From an uncultured Alphaproteobacteria bacterium (GTDB lineage Bacteria; Pseudomonadota; Alphaproteobacteria; RF32; CAG-239), in assembly GCA_944392315.1 (NCBI GenBank), contig CALXWH010000005.1:31528-95527 (forward strand): a DNA stretch of 64,000 bases, read 5' to 3'. Position 1 is the first letter of the stretch; every line of letters starts with the position of its first letter. The notes beneath the pieces are model-generated. The model worked only from the letters and a program-made list of their open reading frames with translations. It had not been told where the DNA came from and did no database searches. Position numbers and translations under genes: made by a program. Positions 53,796 through 62,884 of this stretch are shown here, one piece after another.

Positions 53796-54482
53796 CTATT
53801 TGTGTTCATCAGGGTCTTTTAATATATAACCTCTGCCCCAAACGGTTTCAATATAGTTCTTGCCGCCGGATGCTTTTTCCAGCTTTTTACGCAACTTACA
53901 GATAAATACGTCAATAATCTTTAATTCAGGTTCATCAATGCCACCATATAAGTGGTTTAAGAATTGTTCTTTGTTTAGTGTTGAACCTTTACGTAATGAG
54001 AGCAATTCCATAATGCCGTATTCTTTTCCGGTTAGGTGTAAGTCTTTGCCGGCAACACTTACGGTTTGTGTGTCTAGGTTTACTTCAACAAGTCCGGTTT
54101 GGATGATGGAGTTTGAGTGGCCTTTAGAACGACGAACAATTGCTTGTATACGTGCTAATAATTCATTTTTATCAAACGGTTTAGTCAAATAATCGTCTGC
54201 ACCATAGCCAAGGCCTTTTACTTTTTTATCCGGCTCATATAAACCTGATAAAATTAATACCGGAGTGTTAATTTTGGCGTTGCGGAGGCTCTTTAGTACT
54301 TCGTAACCGTTCATGCCCGGTAAATTTAAGTCTAAGATGATAATGTCGTAGTCATATAATTTGCCACAGTCTAAACCATCTTCTCCGTCATCTGTTGTGT
54401 CTACGACCATGCCTTCTTTTTTGAGGATTGTTTCAACGCTTTGGGAAACTGCATAGTCGTCTTCTATTAGTAAAACTCTCAT
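53796..54482 (-). CDS. ctrA: Cell-cycle response regulator CtrA
   Basis: A 228-residue OmpR-type regulator that controls cell-cycle, motility and envelope genes in Alphaproteobacteria. The receiver domain has the acidic pocket EDD (7-9), phosphoacceptor D51 in [10 protein letters not shown] and K103-region KPF. The DNA-binding winged helix covers about 125-228, with [31 protein letters not shown] and [27 protein letters not shown]. The [16 protein letters not shown] block is close to Caulobacter CtrA. It is divergent from sodB. The promoter contains a TTAA palindrome and a GANTC site, the two control elements known from Caulobacter ctrA. GGAGAGGAAAA precedes the ATG. Confidence 0.95.
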   Translation of the reverse strand: MRVLLIEDDYAVSQSVETILKKEGMVVDTTDDGEDGLDCGKLYDYDIIILDLNLPGMNGYEVLKSLRNAKINTPVLILSGLYEPDKKVKGLGYGADDYLTKPFDKNELLARIQAIVRRSKGHSNSIIQTGLVEVNLDTQTVSVAGKDLHLTGKEYGIMELLSLRKGSTLNKEQFLNHLYGGIDEPELKIIDVFICKLRKKLEKASGGKNYIETVWGRGYILKDPDEHK

Positions 54483-54540
54483 TTTTCCTCTCCGTTTTGT
54501 TTATTGTTTGATTTCATCATAATACATAAATTTTATTTGT

Positions 54541-54575
54541 GAATCTTTGTTTATACCCTGTTAATAATTATTAAC
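54541..54575. promoter_or_regulatory. GANTC site and TTAA palindrome in the ctrA/sodB intergenic region
   Basis: GAATC (54541-54545) is a CcrM methylation target. GTTAATAATTATTAAC (54560-54575) is a perfect 16-bp palindrome with two TTAA half-sites 6 bases apart, one base short of the CtrA box TTAA-N7-TTAA. It lies between divergent ctrA and sodB, suggesting autoregulation by CtrA. Confidence 0.5.
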
Positions 54576-54651
54576 AAAACTAAAACACCTATTTAAAATA
54601 AATATTTAGGTGATATTATAAAAGGGATAGTTTTGCTTTTTGGAGGAAAAT

Positions 54652-55215
54652 ATGTTTGAATTGATGAAATTGCCTTTTAAAGATAATGCATTAGCACCGG
54701 TTGTTTCGGCGGAAACGATTGGGTTTCACTATGCAAAACATCATCAGGCTTATGTAGATAAGGTTAATGAATTGATTGCCGGAACCGAATTTCAGGATAT
54801 GTCTTTGGAGGAAATTATTGAAAGGACTTATGATAAACCTGAATATCAGGCACTGTATAATAATGCCGGACAAGTGTTTAACCATAATTTTTATTGGAAT
54901 TCTATCGGTTTTGGAGAACGAATTGACGCAGATTTGGATGCTAAAATTAAAGAGCATTTTGAAACAAGAGAAGCTCTTCGTCAGAAAATTATTGATGAAG
55001 CTGTTAAACTCTTTGGCAGCGGTTGGGTTTGGTTGGTTGAAGGCGTGGGCGGAAAACTCTCTGTTTTGGCAACGAGAAACGGTGATACACCTCTGGTTTT
55101 AGGGTTTAAACCTCTCTTAAACGTGGATGTGTGGGAACACGCTTATTATCTTGATTATCAAAATCGTCGGAAAGATTATGTAGAGGCTTTTGTTACTCAG
55201 TTGCTTAAAATTTAA
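54652..55215 (+). CDS. sodB: Iron/manganese superoxide dismutase
   Basis: A 187-residue enzyme converting superoxide to oxygen and hydrogen peroxide. Metal ligands are H26 (FHYAKHH), H78 (NHNFYW), D159 and H163 (NVDVWEHAYYLDYQNRR). Gln in the NNAGQVFNH segment suggests the iron form, typical of alphaproteobacterial cytosolic SOD. TTGGAGGAAAAT places the start at the ATG 54652. An in-frame TTG at 54640 overlaps the ribosome-binding site. It is divergent from ctrA and followed by a 12-bp inverted repeat. Confidence 0.96.
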   Translation: MFELMKLPFKDNALAPVVSAETIGFHYAKHHQAYVDKVNELIAGTEFQDMSLEEIIERTYDKPEYQALYNNAGQVFNHNFYWNSIGFGERIDADLDAKIKEHFETREALRQKIIDEAVKLFGSGWVWLVEGVGGKLSVLATRNGDTPLVLGFKPLLNVDVWEHAYYLDYQNRRKDYVEAFVTQLLKI

Positions 55216-55227
55216 GTTATGCTCGGG

Positions 55228-55286
55228 GCTCTTATAGGTGAAATATTTGCTTGAAAAACAATTTATTATGACCTATAAGAGCTTTT
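55228..55286 (+). terminator. Long-loop inverted repeat after sodB (probable terminator)
   Basis: GCTCTTATAGGT (55228-55239) pairs perfectly with ACCTATAAGAGC (55271-55282), a 12-bp stem with a 31-base AT-rich loop, followed by TTTTAT. Confidence 0.7.
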
Positions 55287-55311
55287 ATGTTGTGATTTTT
55301 GGAGATTGATG

Positions 55312-55581
55312 ATGAAAAAAACAGGTCTTGTTTTATTGCTGTTTTTGTTGGCGGCGTGTTCTTCGGCTAAAGTTGAATATCCTTATGGCCTGACAGAGCA
55401 GGAGTGGAATTCGCTTTCTATTCGTGATCAGACGAGATTAAGACGTGATTTTTATTTTTATGAAAAGGGTGCAACCGCTTATGTTAATCCGCATTTGGAG
55501 GTGGAAGGGAAGAACAGTGTTGTTCCGAATGCTTATCAATCTCAGGGTAATCATCGGGAAAATACAGACTATTCATATTAA
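55312..55581 (+). CDS. Small lipoprotein, 89 residues
   Basis: A lipoprotein precursor (lipobox LAAC, about residue 16) with a mature part of about 70 residues. VEYPYGLTEQEWNSLSIRDQTRLRRDFYFYEK is the only notable segment, charged and probably helical, and the tail is polar and Tyr-rich. GGAGA (55301-55305) suits the ATG at 55312 better than the ATG at 55309 or the TTG at 55306. It sits between sodB and the giant autotransporter, closed by its own terminator. I do not recognise a family. Confidence 0.75.
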   Translation: MKKTGLVLLLFLLAACSSAKVEYPYGLTEQEWNSLSIRDQTRLRRDFYFYEKGATAYVNPHLEVEGKNSVVPNAYQSQGNHRENTDYSY

Positions 55582-55611
55582 ATGGATAAGCGTTTTTTGA
55601 GTTGATTGTAT

Positions 55612-55645
55612 GGCAAGGTTTGAGATTAAGAGCCTTGCTTTTTTA
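55612..55645 (+). terminator. Terminator of the 89-residue lipoprotein gene
   Basis: GCAAGG (55613-55618) pairs with CCTTGC (55633-55638), loop of 14 bases, followed by six T. Confidence 0.75.
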
Positions 55646-55756
55646 TTTGTCTCGTAAAAATCAATAATTGGTTATAATTTTGTGAAAATATACTCTTTGT
55701 TAAGAAACATTATTTTAGAATCGCTTAAAAGCAATTGTTTTTTTATGGTCTATGAG

Positions 55757-58700
55757 ATGAAATTTGGCGCCTCTTTTTATTCGTTTGCGGTTGTCTTAAC
55801 TGCACTTTTTGTGTCCGATAGCGCGTATGCTGTCGGTGGGCGCTTGTCTCCGCGCGATTTTAATAAAATGTATTATTTGGCCTCTCAGGGTAAGGTCGGA
55901 ATCTTAAGAGAAGCGGTTAATCGCGGACTTAATATTGATGCCGTTAACCCTAATGGGGATACAGGGCTTTGTATTGCAATTAAACGTAAAGACCATATAG
56001 CTTATAATACCTTTCGGATGAGTGGCGCTAACCCACGTCATGGGTGCACGTATGAAATCATGCGAGAATATCGGGAATTTTTGCAAGAAGGAAAAGCCGC
56101 AAGAACCGATAAAATTGTGGGAAATGAGGAATCTTTATACTATAATGAAGAGGAAAGCAGCTGGTGGCCATGGATTTTAGGCGGTGCTGCTCTGGCGGGC
56201 GGTATATTAGCTTTTAGTGGCGGTGGCGGCGGTAGTGATTATGTTGCACCGGATGATACGATTGCTCCAATTGTTCCAAATGATGGTTTGGCAACTAAGA
56301 TTACAAACTATAAGCAGCTGATTAACACGGGCGGGTTGGAAAATAATATCGGAAGAATTATTCAAAATTCTAACGCATCTTCTTATTTGGATAAAATTCA
56401 GTTGTTGCCAAATGTCTTGTCTAATTCCGATTATTTGCTTTCCTATGTTTCAGTTACAGATGGGGCGTATTTTAATAATCTGTTTGGAGGTTCCTTAGAG
56501 CTTAGCGATGCAACTGTGGGCGCTTCTGTATATGGTGAGGGTTCTAAGGCTCTTAATAATGGTTATATAAAAATTGATGCAACGAATGGTGCGATTGGTT
56601 TGGTTGCCAGCAACAGCGGACAGGTTATTAATGCACCGGAAGGCGATAGCGATGGCGTTAACGGAAAAATTGATATTTCTTTTAAGGGAAATAGCGATAA
56701 TCATGCAGTTATCGGAATGTATGGTGACACAGGTGCAAAAATTATAAACTATGGAGATATTACTGGGACAACTGTGGTGGATAATACCGGTTCTTCACAG
56801 ACGGATGAGGATACGCAAACGGATACCGGTAGTGGAAGCTCAGAGGTAACTAATCCTGATAGTACAGAGGAAACAGAAGGCGAAGTAGAAGAGGAGCCTT
56901 TAGAAAATAATTCCGGAACGTTGCTTGGTATGGTCTTGTTTGACTTATATACCGGTACAAACTTAAGCGGAAGTACTGTTACGGCGGATAATTACGGCAA
57001 TATTGAGCTTAGTGCTGGTTATAATAGTGCAACGGATGTGGCTGTTAGTCTGATCGGTATGGGAAGTTATATTGATGATAAGTTTTTGGATGGAAATAAC
57101 AATCCTGCTTTAGCTGAAAAAATGGCGCTTAATAACTATGGTAATATTAAACTATCTTATCAGGGAAGTTATCAGTTAGCCGATGAAGCCTTAAAACTTG
57201 GGAAAGGTGGTTTAATCGGAATGCGAGCCGATGCATCAACGGAAGCCTTAAATCAAGGGAATATTACAGTTGATTTAACCTCTACAACTATGAGTGCAGG
57301 AACAGATGTGGCGGCCGGTATGTTGTCTGTGCATGGAGCAGAGTTGACCAATGGTAATGCTGATGATGCTTATAATGGTCTTGGCTCTAATACGGGTGGT
57401 ACTATTCGGATTATTAACGAGGCTAATTCCGGCGGTGTTTCATATGGAATGTTGGCAGCAAAAGGTGAAGGTTCGCAAACGAGAGTGTATGATTGGAAAG
57501 CTCCAATACTTTCTAACTATGGTCTGATTGATATGCAAACCAGTAACGGCTATGGTATGGCTTCTTTTGCAGGGGGCGATGTTATTAACTATGGTGTTAT
57601 CAATTTGGGGGTAGAAAATGGTCAGTCTCGCTATAATAATAACTATGGTTTATATGCGGCCGGTGAAGATAAAACTGATGAGGGTTTACTGAGAAATGAA
57701 GGTATTATTAACGTTTATTCCGAACAGTCTACAGCTATTTATAATGCTTTTGCCGGTTCGGTTGAAATGGTTAATGACGGAAGTATTTATATTTCTAATA
57801 AAGCGACGAATTCAACAGTTTTTGGCGGAAACTTTTCGTCTGCCTATAATAACGGCTCTATTGTTTATAAAGTTGGAAATAGCGACAGTTTCTCTAAGCC
57901 AGATGGTACTCGTGATACTGTTGGACTTAATGTTGATGCAGGGGTTGTGGCTGCAGGTGTCGTAGTTTCTGGTGATGATACTTCTACAAAACAACTGTTT
58001 ACAAATGATGGCAGTCTTAAAGTTGGTGATCAATTTGATAAAAATGTAGATTATGGTGGTACTTATGGTACGGCCGGTGTTCAAGTTTCTAAACAAGGCG
58101 CGGCTGTTAATAATCAAAATATTACACTTGAAATGTTTGATAGAGATTTTTCTCAGTTTAATGTCGGGATGTGGTTGGATTCTACGACAACGGCCGAGGC
58201 TTATGCCAATAACTATGGTAATATTGTCGTTAATGCAACTAACTCTATCGGTATGAGAAATGATTCAGCAGATGGAGCGGCTGCAACGAATTTTGGCAGT
58301 ATTTATGTTAATGGTTTGTATGGTTATGGTATGGCTGTGACAAATGCAGGTGGTGTTTTGTTTAATGGGAGATATGATTCTCCGGCTGACAGCGTTAACT
58401 CTATTTATGTAACTGGAGAAAATTCTACGGCGATATTTCTTAGGAGTGGTACAGCTTATAACTATGGTACGATTTATCTGCAAGCGAATGGTGCTACAGG
58501 ATTTTTTATGGATGATCCTTCGGCACATATAGAAATTATGGGGAATATTTATCACGATCCTCAGTATAGCGGTATTACATATTTTTGGGTTAATAACGGC
58601 GCAAATTATGAGTTAAATTATCCGGATGGATTGGAGGTGGAAGGCTTTACTGTTGGAAAGGCAACGAAAGGAGGTATCCTCTCTTTGTCCGGAGATTCTA

Positions 58701-61180
58701 CGGTTTATGCTAAAGGGGAAAATGCTTATCTGATGGTGGGAACAAATTCCGGTTCACAGGTGACTAACTATGGTACTGTATATTCAACGGCTGGAGCTAA
58801 TCCTATTGTTGTATCTGACAATGCAACAGCTGTAAATTCAGGTGCAATATATGTTCAAAATGGCGATGGTACCGGCTTAAAAGGATTTGGAGAAGGAACA
58901 ATCATTCAGAATAGTAACACGGGAAATATTGTTGTTGATAGTGGTACCGGTATGTATGCCAGTCAATATTCTACGGCTAATAATTATGGAAATATTACAG
59001 TTACTTCTGGTAATGGAATGTATCTGACAGATACACGCGATGGGACAAGCACGACAGGTGCTAATTCCGGTATAATTTCTGTTACGGGACCTGGTAGTGC
59101 TGGTGTTAAAATTGTTAATGGGGCTTCTTTTAGTAATTCTGGAACGATTAACGTTTCTTGTCCGGATTGCGAACCGGGAACGGAATATGCTTACGGAATT
59201 TATAGCTCTTCTGAGATAAATAGTATTACACAATCAGGGGAAATTTCTGTTGGAAACAATAGTATTGGTATGTTAAACGGAGAAAATACCGGTACCATTA
59301 AAGTTTCTGGTAGCAATGCTTATGGGATGGAAAATGGTCAAAATTCAGGAACAATTACTCTCTATAGTGCTGAAAGCTATGGTATGAAAGGTGGTACTAA
59401 TAACAGCGTTATTGAGGGTGCCTCAGGTGTTGGTGGTGTCGGAATTACAAATAGCGGTAGTATTACTATTACTAGCGGTACAGGTATTTATGGTAATGGT
59501 ACCAATACGGGATCAATTACTATTAACAATGGTGATGGTGCCGTTGTTACGGATGGTGGTATGTTTAGTAATATCGGTGATATTACAGTAGGCAATGGTA
59601 ATGGGGTTTATATTAAGGATGGTACGGGTAGTAATACGGGAAGTATTACTGTTTCCGGTCAGGGATTTGGAGTTAAAATTGATAGCGGCACTTTTATAAA
59701 TAATGGTTCTATTACATACAATAGTGGCGCACAAGGACATTGTTCTGAGGGTGGCTCTGTCAGTGGAACAGGGAGCTGTACTGATATAGCGGCGCAAACA
59801 ACTTCTGCTTCCAGCAATGCAATCTTTATTGGAGAAAATGGTTCATTTGTTAATTCCGGTGTTGTGGATATGATTGGAACTGTGGTTGATTTTGATGATA
59901 TGAAGGCAGATGAATTCGGTTCTTATATTATTGCTGATGGTGGTTCTTATAAGGCTGATAGCTTTAAGGGAAATGTTGTGGCTGGTAGTGATATTGTTAT
60001 GGGTGGTTTTGATGATACCTATGTCAATAAAGATTCTTTTGTCGGTAAAAATGAAGGGATTAATGTTACGTCTGGTTCATATATGTTTAATGCCTCCACA
60101 ACAACAAAAGATGATGTAACGGATGTGGAACTTAATCGTAAAGAATTTGAAGAAATTATTGATGATAAAGAAATTGCTAATTTCTTTGAAACAAATTATG
60201 AATTGCAAAATAACGAGAAAGTTTTTGATGCACTTAAAGGGGCGGGCGATAAGAGTACATTTGATGAAACGGTTGAAATTGAAACAGGTAAACAGTTTTA
60301 TGCTAATTTGCCAAGAGAAAATATGGCTGTTTTGCGCGGATTAAATGAACAAGAACAAAATCGTATCTTAGAAGATGGCTTGAGCGGTTCGTATTTTGGT
60401 ATGGATTTTTATAGAACGGGTAAAGATGCTCAAAATGGTTTGAGCGGATATGCTGATAATGTTTATAGTCCGTATATCGGCTTTGGTGAAAAATTAAATC
60501 ATAATTGGCATATCGGTGGAACATTGAGAGCAGCTTATGCTGATGCGGAATATGATGAAGCATCTTCTTCTAGAGATAATAAAATTTTAATGGCGTTTTT
60601 GCCAATCTTATATCAAAATGACGGTTTTCAATTTTTGACAATGCCAAGCATCGGTGCCGGTTATGGTACATACAAACGCCATGCTTTATCCGGTACATAT
60701 GAGGCTGATACGCTAGATTTTTACTATGGGTTATATAACCATGCTGAATATAGTATTGATATGAAAGTTGCTGAATTGGTGGCTGAAGCTGAACTTAATT
60801 TGCAAGGAAGCTCTATGAGCAAAGCTGAAGAAGATGATGGCTTTAATCTGGAAGCTAATGATTCTTTATCAATGGAGGCGGGTGTTGGATTAAAACTTCG
60901 GAAACGTATTCAGTTGGCTAAAAACCGTTCATTGATGTTGGCAATCGGAACGAAATATTATCACGAATTTTTAGATCCGTATAAAGACTTACGAGTTGGA
61001 GCTGAAGGTTCTCCGGTTGATTTTGGTATTGAGGCTTATGATGAAGATAAAAACCGCTTAAAGACAACGGCTGAAGCTATTTATAAAGATGGTGATATTG
61101 CGGTTGCTGCGCAAGTTTCTCATAATGCTGAGAAAGAAAGTAGTATAGAAGGCGGGGTTGGTGTACGCTATAATTTCTAA
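55757..61180 (+). CDS. Giant autotransporter with ankyrin-like head and beta-helix passenger
   Basis: About 1807 residues from the ATG at 55757, whose signal peptide (MKFGASFYSFAVVLTALFVS...AYA) is standard. The frame is open 25 codons upstream to a GTG at 55682, and no start has a good ribosome-binding site, so an extended signal is possible. A TATAAT at 55673-55678 argues against the GTG. In order: an ankyrin-like region (RDFNKMYYLASQGKVGILREAVNRGLNIDAVNPNGDTGLCIA, 55840-56080); a hydrophobic segment with a Gly tract (WPWILGGAALAGGILAFSGGGGG, about 56165-56235); a long passenger of beta-helix repeats (NxGxIxxxxGxGxY type, 56.5-59.9 kb); a conserved junction (ELNRKEFEEIIDDKEIANFFETNYELQN) also found in the paralogue at 11.2 kb; and a barrel of about 280 residues ending GVRYNF. 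Passenger Cys are few. It is probably a surface protein for adhesion or contact, but this is inferred. Confidence 0.85.
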   Translation: MKFGASFYSFAVVLTALFVSDSAYAVGGRLSPRDFNKMYYLASQGKVGILREAVNRGLNIDAVNPNGDTGLCIAIKRKDHIAYNTFRMSGANPRHGCTYEIMREYREFLQEGKAARTDKIVGNEESLYYNEEESSWWPWILGGAALAGGILAFSGGGGGSDYVAPDDTIAPIVPNDGLATKITNYKQLINTGGLENNIGRIIQNSNASSYLDKIQLLPNVLSNSDYLLSYVSVTDGAYFNNLFGGSLELSDATVGASVYGEGSKALNNGYIKIDATNGAIGLVASNSGQVINAPEGDSDGVNGKIDISFKGNSDNHAVIGMYGDTGAKIINYGDITGTTVVDNTGSSQTDEDTQTDTGSGSSEVTNPDSTEETEGEVEEEPLENNSGTLLGMVLFDLYTGTNLSGSTVTADNYGNIELSAGYNSATDVAVSLIGMGSYIDDKFLDGNNNPALAEKMALNNYGNIKLSYQGSYQLADEALKLGKGGLIGMRADASTEALNQGNITVDLTSTTMSAGTDVAAGMLSVHGAELTNGNADDAYNGLGSNTGGTIRIINEANSGGVSYGMLAAKGEGSQTRVYDWKAPILSNYGLIDMQTSNGYGMASFAGGDVINYGVINLGVENGQSRYNNNYGLYAAGEDKTDEGLLRNEGIINVYSEQSTAIYNAFAGSVEMVNDGSIYISNKATNSTVFGGNFSSAYNNGSIVYKVGNSDSFSKPDGTRDTVGLNVDAGVVAAGVVVSGDDTSTKQLFTNDGSLKVGDQFDKNVDYGGTYGTAGVQVSKQGAAVNNQNITLEMFDRDFSQFNVGMWLDSTTTAEAYANNYGNIVVNATNSIGMRNDSADGAAATNFGSIYVNGLYGYGMAVTNAGGVLFNGRYDSPADSVNSIYVTGENSTAIFLRSGTAYNYGTIYLQANGATGFFMDDPSAHIEIMGNIYHDPQYSGITYFWVNNGANYELNYPDGLEVEGFTVGKATKGGILSLSGDSTVYAKGENAYLMVGTNSGSQVTNYGTVYSTAGANPIVVSDNATAVNSGAIYVQNGDGTGLKGFGEGTIIQNSNTGNIVVDSGTGMYASQYSTANNYGNITVTSGNGMYLTDTRDGTSTTGANSGIISVTGPGSAGVKIVNGASFSNSGTINVSCPDCEPGTEYAYGIYSSSEINSITQSGEISVGNNSIGMLNGENTGTIKVSGSNAYGMENGQNSGTITLYSAESYGMKGGTNNSVIEGASGVGGVGITNSGSITITSGTGIYGNGTNTGSITINNGDGAVVTDGGMFSNIGDITVGNGNGVYIKDGTGSNTGSITVSGQGFGVKIDSGTFINNGSITYNSGAQGHCSEGGSVSGTGSCTDIAAQTTSASSNAIFIGENGSFVNSGVVDMIGTVVDFDDMKADEFGSYIIADGGSYKADSFKGNVVAGSDIVMGGFDDTYVNKDSFVGKNEGINVTSGSYMFNASTTTKDDVTDVELNRKEFEEIIDDKEIANFFETNYELQNNEKVFDALKGAGDKSTFDETVEIETGKQFYANLPRENMAVLRGLNEQEQNRILEDGLSGSYFGMDFYRTGKDAQNGLSGYADNVYSPYIGFGEKLNHNWHIGGTLRAAYADAEYDEASSSRDNKILMAFLPILYQNDGFQFLTMPSIGAGYGTYKRHALSGTYEADTLDFYYGLYNHAEYSIDMKVAELVAEAELNLQGSSMSKAEEDDGFNLEANDSLSMEAGVGLKLRKRIQLAKNRSLMLAIGTKYYHEFLDPYKDLRVGAEGSPVDFGIEAYDEDKNRLKTTAEAIYKDGDIAVAAQVSHNAEKESSIEGGVGVRYNF

Positions 61181-61189
61181 GTTTATAGG

Positions 61190-61218
61190 TTGTTATATTC
61201 CTTTTTTTGTGGTATAAT
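61190..61218 (+). promoter_or_regulatory. Sigma70-type promoter of the 61.2-62.1 kb gene
   Basis: TTGTTA (61190-61195) and a perfect TATAAT (61213-61218) are separated by 17 bases, 31 bases before the ATG. Confidence 0.75.
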
Positions 61219-61249
61219 TGATTGTGTGGGAAATTTTGGGAGATGAGAT

Positions 61250-62059
61250 ATGTCTAAAACAAGAGAAAATCATGTTGATGAGCATGGTAATTTGATAAAA
61301 ATTGACGAACATGATAAATATATGGAACAGCCGATGAGCTTTATTGATGAAAATGGAAATCGGCTAAGATTTGATTTGCAGACACAGCAATGGGGAGAGG
61401 GTGAGCCTGGAATTAATTCCGGTGGTAAATTTGAAGGTTATACTGTCTATCCTATTAACAATGGGCCGGATGTAGATGTATATGATGATGCGAGTGCCGA
61501 GCGTCGGGATAGAGCATATGATAAGATATACAGGGATGCTGAAAATTATTTTAATGCGCATCCCAATGAGCGTCCTAAGGATGGTTATAGTCGCCAAAAC
61601 TCATATATTACCTCGTATGTTAATATTCAGGCGGGTAAAGAGATGAAACGTAGAATTGCTGAGGGTAAAGCCAGTACTCTTGAAAAGGCATATGTCTATC
61701 AGCGTGAACATCCTCATCAAACTTTTAATTTTAGTTGGGAACAATTGATGGGAAAAACGCCACTTGATGCTTCTGAACAGCAGGTTCTTGAAGAAATTAG
61801 CCGCGATAAAATGACGGAAATTATGAAACGGCAAGAGGAAGAATATAAGAAGAGTGTTGAACGTGGTACAACCTCTATTAAAAACAGAGTTGCAGAAGCA
61901 CAAAATCTTCGTTATGATATTCGTTCACAGAATAGAGAAGTTCCTCAGGCTGAAGAGGCTCTTCGTAAACAAAAAGAGCAGGATAAGACCATGAATCTAG
62001 ATGAGGTTAATGCGGTAATCCACCATGTTGTTCAGGAAAAGAGCAGAGGTAGTCGCTGA
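61250..62059 (+). CDS. Uncharacterised charged cytosolic protein
   Basis: A 269-residue protein I do not recognise. It has no signal peptide or membrane segment. Residues 1-70 are polar and aromatic-poor (HVDEHGNLIKIDEHDKYME). The middle contains FDLQTQQWGEGEPG and YTVYPINNGPDVDVYDD. The remainder is strongly helical and charged, with EEEYKKSV and EEALRKQKEQDK, probably coiled coil. GGGAGATGAG precedes the ATG. A good own promoter and a terminator show it to be monocistronic, so it is not simply an operon partner of the autotransporter 69 bases upstream. Confidence 0.75.
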   Translation: MSKTRENHVDEHGNLIKIDEHDKYMEQPMSFIDENGNRLRFDLQTQQWGEGEPGINSGGKFEGYTVYPINNGPDVDVYDDASAERRDRAYDKIYRDAENYFNAHPNERPKDGYSRQNSYITSYVNIQAGKEMKRRIAEGKASTLEKAYVYQREHPHQTFNFSWEQLMGKTPLDASEQQVLEEISRDKMTEIMKRQEEEYKKSVERGTTSIKNRVAEAQNLRYDIRSQNREVPQAEEALRKQKEQDKTMNLDEVNAVIHHVVQEKSRGSR

Positions 62060-62080
62060 TAGTGATTTCTCAATAATTAG

Positions 62081-62112
62081 AAAAGGCTGCTTGTTGTTAG
62101 GCAGCCTTTTTT
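62081..62112. terminator. Bidirectional terminator between the orphan gene and rlmB
   Basis: AAAAGGCTGC (62081-62090) pairs with GCAGCCTTTT (62101-62110), 10 bp, with six T on the plus strand and four T on the minus strand. Confidence 0.9.
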
Positions 62113-62124
62113 GATGGTTTGTGC

Positions 62125-62883
62125 TTATTTTTTGCTCAATTCATAAAGTGTAATTGCTGCAGCGGTTGAAACGTTTAGACTCTCAACGTTTGGAGAAATC
62201 GGTAACTTGACGGAAGAATCGCAATTTTCTTGAACCAAGCGGCGCATTCCTTTGCCTTCAGAACCCATAACTATCGCAATTTTTCCGTCTTTGTTTATTT
62301 TATCAATGGTTGTTTCGGCGTATCCATCCATCCCCATTACCCAGAAACCGTTTTCTTTTAATGTTTCAATGGCACGGCTTAAATTGGTTACACGTGCTAT
62401 CGGAACAAATTCTATGGTGCCGGCGGCGGCTTTATCCATGGCTCCGGATTCAAGAGGAGAGTTTTTATCTTGTACAATTAAGCCTAAAGCCTCAAAGGCA
62501 GCGCACGAACGGATAATGGCGCCAATGTTTTGTGGATCGGTAACTTGGTCTAAAATTAAAATGCAACAGCGGTTTTTGTTTTCAGCCATTTCAATCAAAT
62601 CCATAACATCATAACTTATCAGACGCGAGCAGTATAGGGCGAAACCTTGGTGAACGGCGTCTTCTGGGAGAAATTTTGCAAAATCTTTTTTATCTATAAT
62701 TGTGAAAGGAATTGAGGGTGCGGCTTTTTCTATTTCAGATTTGTTTTCTGCAGAAATCAGTAATTTTTGGATTTTCCTTTTGGGGTTCTTAAGGGCACTT
62801 AAAACGGCATGGCGACCATAGATTATCAGTTGTTGATTTTTGGGTTCCAGTGCAGAAGTGCTTTGTTTGTGGAATTTTTTCAT
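62125..62883 (-). CDS. rlmB: 23S rRNA 2'-O-methyltransferase RlmB-like (SpoU family)
   Basis: A 252-residue SPOUT enzyme that should methylate the ribose of a guanosine in 23S rRNA. The substrate-binding N-terminus is about 1-95 (IYGRHAVLSALKNPKRKIQKLLIS). The knotted catalytic domain carries motif 1 (LILDQVTDPQNIGAIIRSCAAFEALGLI), motif 2 (IAIVMGSEGKGMRRL) and motif 3 (LPISPNVESLNVSTAAAITLYEL). Exact target base is inferred from the family. It lies one base after the murQ stop on the same strand, so is probably co-transcribed. Confidence 0.9.
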   Translation of the reverse strand: MKKFHKQSTSALEPKNQQLIIYGRHAVLSALKNPKRKIQKLLISAENKSEIEKAAPSIPFTIIDKKDFAKFLPEDAVHQGFALYCSRLISYDVMDLIEMAENKNRCCILILDQVTDPQNIGAIIRSCAAFEALGLIVQDKNSPLESGAMDKAAAGTIEFVPIARVTNLSRAIETLKENGFWVMGMDGYAETTIDKINKDGKIAIVMGSEGKGMRRLVQENCDSSVKLPISPNVESLNVSTAAAITLYELSKK

Positions 62884-62884
62884 T

